This document shows, piece after piece, positions 1 through 7,101 of a DNA stretch of 14,135 nucleotides. The stretch is from an uncultured Clostridia bacterium (GTDB lineage: Bacteria > Bacillota > Clostridia > Oscillospirales > CAG-272), in assembly GCA_937892405.1 (NCBI GenBank), contig CALAFS010000008.1:1-14135 (forward strand), read 5' to 3'. Each line of letters begins with the position of its first letter. Position 1 is the first letter of the stretch. Below the pieces are notes generated by a model that saw only the letters and a program-made list of their open reading frames with translations, did no database searches and was not told where the DNA came from. Position numbers and translations under genes: made by a program.

Positions 1-940
1 TATCGGCGAGGTTCGTGCGGTTCTCGCAGAGCACATCGGTGCGACCCGGGAGAAGGTAGGCGTCAGCCACCAACTTCTGTGCCTCGTCGCTGAAGAGGAA
101 GTCCACAAACGCTTTCGCATTTTCCTTGTTCGGCGCAGTCTTGAGAATCATGGCGGGACGGGGGTTGACCACCGTGCCGGAGGCGGGATAGTAGATCTTC
201 AGCGGCTCGCCCTTCTTCATCGAAGAATACGCGTTATAGTCGACGCCGGCGATCAGGATTCCCTTCTCTCCGGTGGTGACGGCTTCCAGCGCCGCCTTGT
301 TCGCACCGGGGACGGTCAGACCGTTGTCCGCCCAGCTCTGAAGAATCGACTTTCCGTTCGTCGTGCCGGTGACAAATCCTGCGAGGAAGTCCTTGCAGGC
401 ACCCGACTTTTCGGGGTCGGGAATGGCGATCATGTCTTTGTATGCCGCACCGGCAAGCTCTGCCCAGTCGGCATTCAGATCGGAGATCACGGTGGTGTTG
501 TAGATGACACCGACCGCCGACGCACTGTAACCGAAGAGCGTGTTGTCGCTGTCGATCCAGCCGGCGTTGATCTTGTCCGCGTTCGCGGGAGTGTAGCTTT
601 CGAGCTTGCCGCTCTCTTTCATGGAAAGACCGTCCGACCAGGACGCGAGTATTACGACATCGGCAATGGGGTTCGCCTGCTCGGCTTCGAGACGGGCGAG
701 AATCTCACCGGTCGTGCCCTGGAACTGCTCGACCGTCACGCCGGTCTTTTTTGTGAAGGCTTCGGCGAGCTTATCGGCAAGTCCCGCGGGGCTCGGCATA
801 TAGACGGTGACCTTTCCCGAGAGCCCCGTGCCGTCGCCGCCGTTACCGTTATCCGGGTTCTCAGGTGTCTGATTGCCGCAGGACGCAAGACCGAAGCACA
901 GGCACACGGCAAGAAGGAGGGACAAAATACGCTTTTTCAT
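1..940 (-). CDS. ABC transporter solute-binding lipoprotein, ferric iron/phosphonate type (3' end off window)
   Basis: About 313 residues are visible; the gene runs off the left edge and its last residues are missing. The start at 940 is ATG after AGAGGTAG and overlaps the stop of the upstream ATPase gene by 4 bases (ATGA), so the two are translationally coupled. The N-terminus MKKRILSLLLAVCLCFG is a lipoprotein signal with lipobox LASC (Cys21), followed by an Asn/Gly-rich linker. The mature part starts GKVTVYMPSPAG and carries signatures of family 1 periplasmic binding proteins for iron: a YNTT segment, a WAEL...IPDPEKSG block, and near the C-terminus NPRPAMILKTAPNKENA then AYLLPGRTDV. Role inferred: captures a substrate (most often Fe3+, alternatively 2-aminoethylphosphonate or a polyamine-like solute) at the outer face and delivers it to a permease that is not visible and probably lies to the left. 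Substrate choice is not settled by sequence. Confidence 0.88.
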   Translation of the reverse strand, partial: MKKRILSLLLAVCLCFGLASCGNQTPENPDNGNGGDGTGLSGKVTVYMPSPAGLADKLAEAFTKKTGVTVEQFQGTTGEILARLEAEQANPIADVVILASWSDGLSMKESGKLESYTPANADKINAGWIDSDNTLFGYSASAVGVIYNTTVISDLNADWAELAGAAYKDMIAIPDPEKSGACKDFLAGFVTGTTNGKSILQSWADNGLTVPGANKAALEAVTTGEKGILIAGVDYNAYSSMKKGEPLKIYYPASGTVVNPRPAMILKTAPNKENAKAFVDFLFSDEAQKLVADAYLLPGRTDVLCENRTNLAD

Positions 941-1917
941 ACGGATACTACCTCTTTTTCTTTTTGAAATTCTATGATTTTTTTGGGGTCTATGTATACG
1001 GACATGATCTCGCCCGGCTCTGCTTTTTTCCCCGAGCGGAGAGTCCATATGCCATCGTGATAAGAGAGGGTCACCTCATAGGAGTCGCCGAGATACTGTA
1101 CCCCGCGGACGGGAAGCTCGTAATGCAGTGCTCCCGCCGTCGGCGCACCGGATGCCGCCTCGGGACGGAAGAGGCGTGCCTCTCCGAGCCAGTTCGACTT
1201 CCCGACAAAGCGGGCGACAAAGGGCGAGGCAGGGTGGTGATACACATTTTCCGGTGTGTCGTACTGTTCCACGATACCGCCGTTCAGCACGGCGATCCGA
1301 TCGCTCATGCTCATCGCCTCGATCTGATCGTGCGTCACGAAGACGGAGGTGATACCGAGGGAGGAGGTCAGCTCGGTCAGCTCATGCCGCATCTCTTCTC
1401 TGAGGAGTGCGTCCAATGCGGAGAGCGGCTCGTCAAAGAGGATACAGCCGGGGCGCACGGCAATCGCACGGGCAAAGGCGACGCGCTGCTGCTGACCGCC
1501 CGAGAGCTGATGGGGATACCGTTTTTCCAGCTCTTCGAGATGTACGGTACGGAGTGCCGCACGCACGCGCTCGCCGAGGTTCGCGGTATCCTTTCTCGCA
1601 CGCAGACCGAAGGCGACATTTTCAAAAACCGTCATATGCGGCCACAGGGCAAAGTCCTGAAAGACGAAGCCGAGATTCCGCTTTTCGGGCGGGAGGTTGA
1701 TCCCGCGCGCTTTGGAAAAGACGCAGGTGTCGTCGAGCCATATTTCCCCGCCGTCGGGTGTCTCCAGCCCCGCAATCATGCGCAGCAGTGTGGTCTTCCC
1801 GCATCCGGAGGGACCGAGCAGGGTGGTAAAACTGCCGTCCTCGACGGTCATGGTCGTCGGGCGGATCACCTGCTTTTTGTCAAAACTTTTTTCTATCTCT
1901 GTCAGTCGGATTTCCAT
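937..1917 (-). CDS. ABC transporter ATP-binding protein, FbpC/PotA type
   Basis: A 326-residue cytoplasmic ATPase that powers import of the substrate bound by the adjacent lipoprotein. Visible motifs are Walker A GPSGCGKTT (35-43), Q-loop in FVFQDFALWPHMTV (about 85-98), signature LSGGQQQR (138-145), Walker B CILFDEP (158-164) and H-loop VTHDQ (His196). Residues about 240-316 form a C-terminal TOBE-like extension, as in FbpC and PotA. The LPPEKRNLGFVFQ and ALWPHMTV blocks are typical of the ferric-iron branch. An upstream ATG at 1947 exists, but ATG 1917 is preferred: it has AGGGAG six bases upstream and the protein then begins MEIRLTEIEKSF as homologues do. It is the first gene of a leftward operon, with a 4-base overlap to the binding protein. 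No Fur-type operator was recognised upstream. Confidence 0.9.
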   Translation of the reverse strand: MEIRLTEIEKSFDKKQVIRPTTMTVEDGSFTTLLGPSGCGKTTLLRMIAGLETPDGGEIWLDDTCVFSKARGINLPPEKRNLGFVFQDFALWPHMTVFENVAFGLRARKDTANLGERVRAALRTVHLEELEKRYPHQLSGGQQQRVAFARAIAVRPGCILFDEPLSALDALLREEMRHELTELTSSLGITSVFVTHDQIEAMSMSDRIAVLNGGIVEQYDTPENVYHHPASPFVARFVGKSNWLGEARLFRPEAASGAPTAGALHYELPVRGVQYLGDSYEVTLSYHDGIWTLRSGKKAEPGEIMSVYIDPKKIIEFQKEKEVVSV

Positions 1918-1946
1918 TCGCTTCTCCCTTTTCGGAGGATACATCA

Positions 1947-1952
1947 AGTATA
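1947..1952 (-). promoter_or_regulatory. Candidate -10 box for the leftward ABC operon
   Basis: TATACT on the minus strand, 30 bases before the preferred ATPase start. No convincing -35 lies 16-18 bases upstream, so this is a weak call made mainly because the operon must start in this divergent region. Confidence 0.3.
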
Positions 1953-2051
1953 CGCGATTTCAAAAGGACACGCTATCTGCCCCTTGTAAGGCGAAAGTAA
2001 GTTTTTTGTAAACCGCCCCGCTGCCGCACAGAAAAAATCGGCGGCGAGGTA

Positions 2052-2079
2052 TTGACTTGCCGCGTCTGTGTGTTATAAT
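2052..2079 (+). promoter_or_regulatory. Sigma-A promoter of the GGDEF gene
   Basis: TTGACT (2052-2057), 16-base spacer, perfect TATAAT (2074-2079). Transcription should begin near 2086, giving a leader of about 75 bases before the GTG start of the diguanylate cyclase. Confidence 0.85.
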
Positions 2080-2088
2080 TAAAATAAA

Positions 2089-2107
2089 GGATCGGTCATG
2101 CCGATCC
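2089..2107 (+). promoter_or_regulatory. Hairpin at the 5' end of the GGDEF mRNA
   Basis: A perfect inverted repeat GGATCGG / CCGATCC (7 bp stem, loop TCATG) begins within a few bases of the predicted transcription start. It has no U-run, so it is not a terminator. It could be a 5' stabilising stem or an operator. The leader does not show the conserved core of a c-di-GMP riboswitch. Confidence 0.5.
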
Positions 2108-2162
2108 CGAGGCTTCAAGGCAGGCACACGCCCGCCGTCATGGAAAAGAAAAGGAGAAAACC

Positions 2163-3230
2163 GTGGATCTGTATACTGCCGTGGTGCTGATTACCGCCGC
2201 GATGTTAGCGGTCGCGGTGATCGACATTCAGTCCAACCGCGTCATCGGCGCCCACATGAAGCGAAACAGCACGATCACCTGTATTCTGATCGCGCTCTCC
2301 GCCTTCTTTGAATGGGTGAGCGTCATGACAAACGGCGCCGCCCTCACGCTGATTCCCGTACACAAGGCGGCAAAGCTCCTCGAATTCTGCATCGCACCCC
2401 TGATCGGCGTCATGGCGACGGCGAGTTACAGTAAGATCAGGCGTCCGCGGCTCATCGCCGTGCTCTCTGTCTGTCACATGCTCTTCGAGACGATCGCCCT
2501 GCCCTTCGGTCTTGTGATCTCTATCGGAGAGGACAACATCTATCACCGCGGTCCTCTGTATCCTCTTTATATTCTGATCTTCTCCCTTTCTGTCATCTTC
2601 TGTGTCGTGAGCATGGTGCGCTCGGAGCTGCGCCACTACCTCAGACCTTCCCTTGTTTTAAGCGCGATCCTCGCGCTTCTGATCCTCGGTGTGGGGATTC
2701 AGATGGTATATTCCGATGTGCGCGTGGACTACCTGTGCGTCGCGGTATGCAATTATTTTCTCTACAATCACCGCTGTAAAATCATATTACAGCTCGACGG
2801 ACTGACCTATCTTCTCAACCGCCGATGTTTTGAAAAAGACCTCGAAAAGGTCACCCCGCCCGCCGTCTTTCTCCTGATGGACATCAACGACTTCAAGGGA
2901 CTCAACGACACCTTCGGACACGCGGCGGGAGACTATTATCTCAAGGAGATCGCGGAGATGCTCCGCTCGGTCTACGGGCGGTCGGGCACCTGCTACCGCT
3001 ACGGCGGCGACGAGTTCTGTGTCATTCTGAAAAAGAACACCGACCGCGTGAAAGAATTCAATGCCGCCATGGAACGCAAGGTGCGGACAAGGCAGGCGGC
3101 GGACGGAAAGTTCCCCGGTGTCTCCATCGGCTACGCGCGCTATGACAGCCGCAATCTGCGGATCGCGGAAATGTTAAAGAACGCGGACGAGATGATGTAT
3201 CAGATCAAAAAGGAAAACAAAAAGCCCTGA
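2163..3230 (+). CDS. Membrane-bound diguanylate cyclase (GGDEF domain)
   Basis: A 355-residue protein predicted to make cyclic di-GMP from two GTP. The N-terminal 200 residues hold about seven hydrophobic helices (roughly 4-22, 38-55, 67-85, 96-118, 132-151, 161-181, 187-200), forming a membrane sensor module of unknown signal. The cytoplasmic GGDEF domain covers about 208-350: LDGLTYLLNRR (211-221), metal ligand Asp240 in LLMDINDF, the NDTFGHAAGD block (248-257) and an intact GGDEF signature (281-285), followed by VSIGYA. The catalytic residues look complete. The inhibitory RxxD I-site expected five residues before GGDEF is absent (the residues there are GRSG), so product feedback of the usual kind is not expected. 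The start is GTG, chosen for AAGGAG seven bases upstream; the next gene is convergent. The signal and the target process are not indicated by its neighbours. Confidence 0.9.
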   Translation: MDLYTAVVLITAAMLAVAVIDIQSNRVIGAHMKRNSTITCILIALSAFFEWVSVMTNGAALTLIPVHKAAKLLEFCIAPLIGVMATASYSKIRRPRLIAVLSVCHMLFETIALPFGLVISIGEDNIYHRGPLYPLYILIFSLSVIFCVVSMVRSELRHYLRPSLVLSAILALLILGVGIQMVYSDVRVDYLCVAVCNYFLYNHRCKIILQLDGLTYLLNRRCFEKDLEKVTPPAVFLLMDINDFKGLNDTFGHAAGDYYLKEIAEMLRSVYGRSGTCYRYGGDEFCVILKKNTDRVKEFNAAMERKVRTRQAADGKFPGVSIGYARYDSRNLRIAEMLKNADEMMYQIKKENKKP

Positions 3231-3262
3231 CGGCGCCCGACAGCAAGAGAAGCCGCAGGATA

Positions 3263-3306
3263 AAAACACCCCCGCGGGAAAGCGAAGGCTTTTCCGCGGG
3301 GTGTTT
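3263..3306. terminator. Bidirectional intrinsic terminator between convergent genes
   Basis: Near-perfect inverted repeat: AAAACACCCC(C)GCGGGAAAGC pairs with GCTTTTCCGCGGGGTGTTTT around a GAAG loop, with one bulged C and one G-U pair. A T-run follows on each strand. It ends the GGDEF gene on the plus strand and, starting at the base next to the stop codon, the ECF operon on the minus strand. Confidence 0.92.
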
Positions 3307-4032
3307 TCAGTTCTCGGAGTCTTCCGTCCGGAAGATCCCGTATTTTGTTTTGATCCTTCCGAGCTTTTCGAGAAAGGGGCGGGCGAGCAAAAGAAGAAAA
3401 ATCACATTCGACACGGCGTAGACCGCCATGAAAGGCAGGGACGCCGCGACATTCGCAAGATAGCGGGAGAGAAGAAAGGTGCCGTCAAAGGAAAGGGTCG
3501 TCCAGATATCCATCAGAAGCGAATACAGGACGCCGCCGAGCACGCCGAAAAGGGAGAGGACGAGACGGTTCGGTCGGCAGGTCTTCCGAAAGACGACGCC
3601 CGAGAGAAAGCCGAGAAGTCCCCATACGAACATCTGAAAGGGCGTCCACGGTCCCTGCCCGAAGAAAATATTCGAGACGAGGGCGCTCATGCCCCCGACG
3701 ATGAAGCCCGCCTCCCCGCCGAGGGCAATCCCCGAGATGACGGTCATGGCGGTCACGGGCTTAAACCCCGGGATCGGGGCGAAGACCAGCCGTCCGAGGA
3801 CGGAGAACGCCGTCATCACCGAAATCACGACCATCTCCCTCGCGCCGCTCTTCCCTCTCTCGAAACGGACGAAAAAGGGGACGCAGGAGAGCGCGGCGAT
3901 GATAACGGAGACCAGATTGTATTTTCTGTCCTCAAAGATTTTCACACCGAACCAGATTACAAAGGGAATTAAAATAAATAAAACGCAAAGAATTGTTATG
4001 ATTTTTATGATTTTCTTTTTGTTTTCCGTCAT
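3307..4032 (-). CDS. ECF transporter substrate-specificity (S) component, probable corrinoid
   Basis: A 241-residue integral membrane protein, last gene of the operon. Its ATG overlaps the stop of the ATPase gene by 4 bases, with GGGAG upstream. Hydrophobic segments lie near 8-30, 39-56, 64-85, 92-124 (two), 132-148, 158-180 and 193-220. The core carries blocks characteristic of ECF S components: GRLVFAPIPGFKPV (80-93), SGIALGGEAGF (100-110) and FGQGPWTPFQMF (124-135). Most S components are about 180-200 residues with six helices, so this one has an additional N-terminal hydrophobic pair. In ECF systems the S component binds the vitamin and topples in the membrane, driven by the A and T components. 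Cobalamin-type specificity is inferred from the two cobalamin riboswitches and transcobalamin-like partners, not from known ligand residues. Confidence 0.85.
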   Translation of the reverse strand: MTENKKKIIKIITILCVLFILIPFVIWFGVKIFEDRKYNLVSVIIAALSCVPFFVRFERGKSGAREMVVISVMTAFSVLGRLVFAPIPGFKPVTAMTVISGIALGGEAGFIVGGMSALVSNIFFGQGPWTPFQMFVWGLLGFLSGVVFRKTCRPNRLVLSLFGVLGGVLYSLLMDIWTTLSFDGTFLLSRYLANVAASLPFMAVYAVSNVIFLLLLARPFLEKLGRIKTKYGIFRTEDSEN

Positions 4033-5708
4033 GGGCGTCTCCCGTTTTCGAGGCAGAGCTTCACTGCCATTTCCACCGTCACCGCATTCTCAAACATCGG
4101 GCGGGTCATGCGCGCCGCCGCCGTCGTGTAATAACGGTTCTCGGAGAAGAAGTCCACGCGGTCGGCGACCGAAACGATCTGCCCGTCGAAGAACATCGCA
4201 CATCTGTCCGCGTATTCCGCGGCGAACTCGACATCGTGCGTCACGAGGACGATCGTCTTCCCTTCCTTTTTCAGATCCGCAAGGATCGCGGCAAAGGTCA
4301 CCTTCGACGCGGGGTCAAGCCCCTTTGTCGGCTCGTCGAGCAGGAGGATCTTCGGGTCCATGAGGAGGAGCTTCAAAAGCGCCGCCTTCTGCTGTTCCCC
4401 GCCCGAGAGATCGTAGGGGTGAGCGCCGAAGAGGGGCGTGATCCCGAGGCGGTCGGCAAGGCGCCCGATTTTCTCCTCCCTCTCCCCCTTCGGGATACCG
4501 AAGAGCTTCGTGACCTCGAGGAGGTCGTCGTACACCGTGTTTTTCACAAAGAGATTCTGCGGGTTCTGCGGCAGGCAGGCGATGTTCCCGCGGTAGAGGG
4601 TGTTGGTATTGTATTCCTTGATCTTCTTTCCCCAAAGGCGGTATTTCCCTTTATAGAGCCGCCGCACGCCCGAAAGGACGCGCAAAAGGGTGGTCTTCCC
4701 CGCGCCGTTGGCGCCGAGGATACAGAGAATCTCGTTTTTGTAAATTTCAAGATCCAGTCCCGAAAGGACATCGGGCGTCTCCCGCTCGTAGCGGAAATAG
4801 CCGCCCGCGATCCCGATCGCGACCTCGCGCTCTTCCGCCGGCTTTTCGGGAAGCTCACACCGCTTTTCGGTATCGTAAAAGTGCGTCGCGATATACTGCT
4901 TTCCCTCCCTGACGGTGAGGGGGCTTTCCCCGCTCTCTCCGAGGGCGGCAAACAGTCTGACCGCCGCGGGCATACCGACCGCGAGCTTATGCGGGACGGT
5001 GCCCCCCGAAAGAAGCGCGCCGACTCTGCGCGGGGTATCATAAAGGCAGACCTTCGCCCGATCCATCAGGAGGACGCGGTTCGCCATCGGGAAGACCTCC
5101 TCAAGGCGGTGCTCTGCGATGATGACCGTGATGCCGAGCTCTTCGTTGATCTTGCGGAGAGAGGCGAGAAAGGAAGCGGCGGCGATCGGATCGAGCTGTG
5201 CCGTCGGCTCGTCGAGGATCAGGACGCGGGGGTTCATCACCATCACCGAGGCGAGGGCAAGCAGTTGCTTCTGCCCGCCCGAAAGCTCCGAAGTCTTCTT
5301 ATGATACCAGTCCCCGATGCCGAAAAAGCCGCAGATCTCCGCGACCTTACGGCGGATCACCGGGGTGCTCTCCCCGAGGCTCTCGAGTCCGAAGGCGAGC
5401 TCGTGCCACACCTTGTCGGTCACGGTCTGATTCTCGGGGTTCTGCATGACATAGCCGATCTCCGTGACCGAGGTGCGCGCGTCGAGCTTATCCGTCGGCG
5501 TGTCGAGAAAAAGGATCTCTCCCTCGCACCTGCCCGCGGGGCGAAGCTCGGGCTTGAGAAGTTTCAGAAGGGTGGTCTTCCCGCACCCGGACTCTCCGCA
5601 GAGCAGAACGAAGTCCCCGCTCTCCACCGACAGGCTGATATCTTTGAGGGCGGGTTCTTCTTTTCCGCTATAAGTAAAATTCAGATTCCTGATCTCAAGT
5701 AATGCCAT
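4029..5708 (-). CDS. ECF transporter ATPase, fused A1-A2 subunits
   Basis: 559 residues holding two complete CbiO/EcfA-type nucleotide-binding domains in one chain. First domain: Walker A GESGCGKTT (38-46), Q-loop YVMQNPENQ (86-94), signature LSGGQ (142-146), Walker B RVLILDEP (161-168), His200. Second domain: GANGAGKTT (332-340), LPQNPQN (379-385), LSGGEQQK (434-441), Walker B KILLLDEP (453-460), His491. A linker of about 75 residues joins them. Both sites look catalytically intact. It hydrolyses ATP in the cytoplasm to drive the T and S components encoded on either side. A longer frame begins at 5795, but ATG 5708 gives the usual family N-terminus MALLEIRNLNFTYSG and overlaps the T gene by 28 bases, which suggests coupled translation; the GGAGG upstream is 16 bases away, farther than usual. 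Confidence 0.92.
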   Translation of the reverse strand: MALLEIRNLNFTYSGKEEPALKDISLSVESGDFVLLCGESGCGKTTLLKLLKPELRPAGRCEGEILFLDTPTDKLDARTSVTEIGYVMQNPENQTVTDKVWHELAFGLESLGESTPVIRRKVAEICGFFGIGDWYHKKTSELSGGQKQLLALASVMVMNPRVLILDEPTAQLDPIAAASFLASLRKINEELGITVIIAEHRLEEVFPMANRVLLMDRAKVCLYDTPRRVGALLSGGTVPHKLAVGMPAAVRLFAALGESGESPLTVREGKQYIATHFYDTEKRCELPEKPAEEREVAIGIAGGYFRYERETPDVLSGLDLEIYKNEILCILGANGAGKTTLLRVLSGVRRLYKGKYRLWGKKIKEYNTNTLYRGNIACLPQNPQNLFVKNTVYDDLLEVTKLFGIPKGEREEKIGRLADRLGITPLFGAHPYDLSGGEQQKAALLKLLLMDPKILLLDEPTKGLDPASKVTFAAILADLKKEGKTIVLVTHDVEFAAEYADRCAMFFDGQIVSVADRVDFFSENRYYTTAAARMTRPMFENAVTVEMAVKLCLENGRRP

Positions 5709-6562
5709 AGGACAGTTTCTTTGACCTCCATAAAGACGGACGAGCCGGCAAGAGTGACGAGCAGAAGAGTGAGCGCCGCGTCGCGCGGCGACCATGTAAG
5801 GGGCGTCAATGCGGGATAGTAAGAAAAATCCGCGCCGCCCGAAAGAATCAGTGCGAAAAGCGCCCCGCCCGCCGCAAGGGTGAAGAGAAGATACATCGCG
5901 TCGGAGGGGGTGAAGCGGTAGATCGCATAGCTTGTCCGCCCGCGAAGACCGTAGCCCCTCGCCCGCATGCTGTCCGCCGTCTCGACCGAAGTCTCGAAAC
6001 TGTTCGTCAAGAGAATGGAGAGCACGCGCATGCGGCTTCTGATCCTGTCGACATAGCTTTCGGTCGCATAAATGCCGAGGGCACGCTGTGCCTCGTCGAT
6101 CTCGCGGAATTTCCGCTTCATCTTCGGCAAAAAGGCGAGGATCATCGAGAGCACGAGCGAGAGCTTCGGTATCGCTCTGCCGAAGAGGTAAATGAATTTA
6201 TCCGCCGTCATGATCTCGCTGTAACAGCGGCAGAGGTAGAACACCGACATCAGCATCATCGAAGCGAAGACGCCGTAGACGATCGCCTCCCGCGTCACGG
6301 GATTGTCGTTCAGAAAGAAGAGGATCGTCTCTCCGCGGTGGACAAACATCGGGTTTGTCACGGCGAGCATGAGCACCAGAGGGACGCTGTACGCAAGGCT
6401 CGATAAGAGCTTTCGCCCCCCGATCAGCATACCGAGGAAGGTCACGGAGGAAAGATAGCACACCGTGACGATCACGGGGTGCATCGTGAGCATCGCGACA
6501 AGGAGCATCATCAGAAAGTAGCAGAAGGCGGAAATCGGGTGCAGGCGGTCAAAGTATCTCAT
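5681..6562 (-). CDS. ECF transporter transmembrane coupling (T) component, CbiQ/EcfT family
   Basis: A 293-residue polytopic membrane protein that couples the ATPases to the S component. The N-terminus (MRYFDRLHPISAFCYF) and hydrophobic segments near 10-28, 30-48, 54-72, 92-112 and 222-240, plus a C-terminal one near 260-278, fit CbiQ/EcfT. The cytoplasmic coupling helices lie at about 145-210 and include AQRALG (158-163) and the typical SMRARGYGLRGRT block (198-210), whose ARG motif docks into the ATPase grooves in this family. The start at 6562 is preferred over 6577: it has AGGTGG upstream and overlaps the stop of the DUF4430 gene by 4 bases. Having T, A and S genes together marks a dedicated (group I) ECF system. 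Confidence 0.9.
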   Translation of the reverse strand: MRYFDRLHPISAFCYFLMMLLVAMLTMHPVIVTVCYLSSVTFLGMLIGGRKLLSSLAYSVPLVLMLAVTNPMFVHRGETILFFLNDNPVTREAIVYGVFASMMLMSVFYLCRCYSEIMTADKFIYLFGRAIPKLSLVLSMILAFLPKMKRKFREIDEAQRALGIYATESYVDRIRSRMRVLSILLTNSFETSVETADSMRARGYGLRGRTSYAIYRFTPSDAMYLLFTLAAGGALFALILSGGADFSYYPALTPLTWSPRDAALTLLLVTLAGSSVFMEVKETVLWHYLRSGI

Positions 6563-7101
6563 GATCCCACCTGCCATTCACACCCGACATCCCGTCCGAG
6601 GTCGCAGGTGTAGCACCAGACGATCTCGTCGCCGTCGGAAAGATTGTATTTTGAGCAGCCGTAATTCGGAAAGACACCGTTCACCATATACATCCAGCCC
6701 GAGAGCTCCCCGCAGTCAAACTCGTAGAGATGATGGATCCCCTGTACATACACGCTCGCGTAATTTGCCGAATAGATACATTCCATTTGGATCTTGTTAT
6801 AGCGCACCGCACGGTCGAGGATATCATAGACGGTGTCACCCGCCCGCAGGACATATTCCGTGCGGGAGAGGATCATGCCGTCCGCGGGGATATACTTCTC
6901 CTCTTTCAGCGCGGGGTCGAGGTCGTCCCATCGGTCAAACACCGTGTCGCAGCGGATCGTGAGGAAGACAGTCTCGCTGTCTTCCCGAATATCGTCGATA
7001 TGCGTCAGATAGTACTCGTCGACCGACTGAATCTTTGTCCCCGAAAAAACGAAGACAAGGATCAGCACCACGGCGGCAAGCGCCAGAAGATCCTTTTTCA
7101 T
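6559..7101 (-). CDS. Membrane-tethered DUF4430 (transcobalamin C-terminal-like) protein
   Basis: 180 residues. The N-terminus MKKDLLALAAVVLILVFVFSG is a single hydrophobic helix with no lipobox, so the protein is either anchored by it or secreted. The rest is one DUF4430 domain (about 45-172), the family related to the C-terminal beta domain of transcobalamin and intrinsic factor. Visible features are the LRAGDTVYDILDRAV stretch (85-99) and the signature SGWMYMVNGVFPNYGCSKY (134-152), then LSDGDEIVWCYTCDLGRDVG (154-173). Seven cysteines (51, 108, 130, 149, 163, 166, 174) are unusual for an anaerobe's exported protein and could form disulfides or bind a ligand. It sits directly before the T gene and overlaps both neighbours by 4 bases. 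Inferred role: an extracellular lid or handover domain that passes corrinoid to the ECF S component. Confidence 0.85.
   Translation of the reverse strand: MKKDLLALAAVVLILVFVFSGTKIQSVDEYYLTHIDDIREDSETVFLTIRCDTVFDRWDDLDPALKEEKYIPADGMILSRTEYVLRAGDTVYDILDRAVRYNKIQMECIYSANYASVYVQGIHHLYEFDCGELSGWMYMVNGVFPNYGCSKYNLSDGDEIVWCYTCDLGRDVGCEWQVGS

Noticed and set aside
865..1989. Plus-strand open frame (374 residues) opposite the FbpC-like ATPase
   Set aside because: It overlaps an unambiguous ATPase gene on the other strand and has no motifs of its own.
2089..2160. c-di-GMP riboswitch in the GGDEF leader
   Set aside because: The leader is short and lacks the conserved core blocks of the known c-di-GMP aptamers; only a simple hairpin is visible.
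3301..3972. Plus-strand open frame (223 residues) opposite the S component
   Set aside because: Very polar, low-complexity product starting inside the terminator; it is the reverse of a membrane protein.
4236..5702. Plus-strand open frame (488 residues) opposite the ECF ATPase
   Set aside because: The minus frame has two complete ABC domains; the plus frame has biased composition and no recognisable domain.
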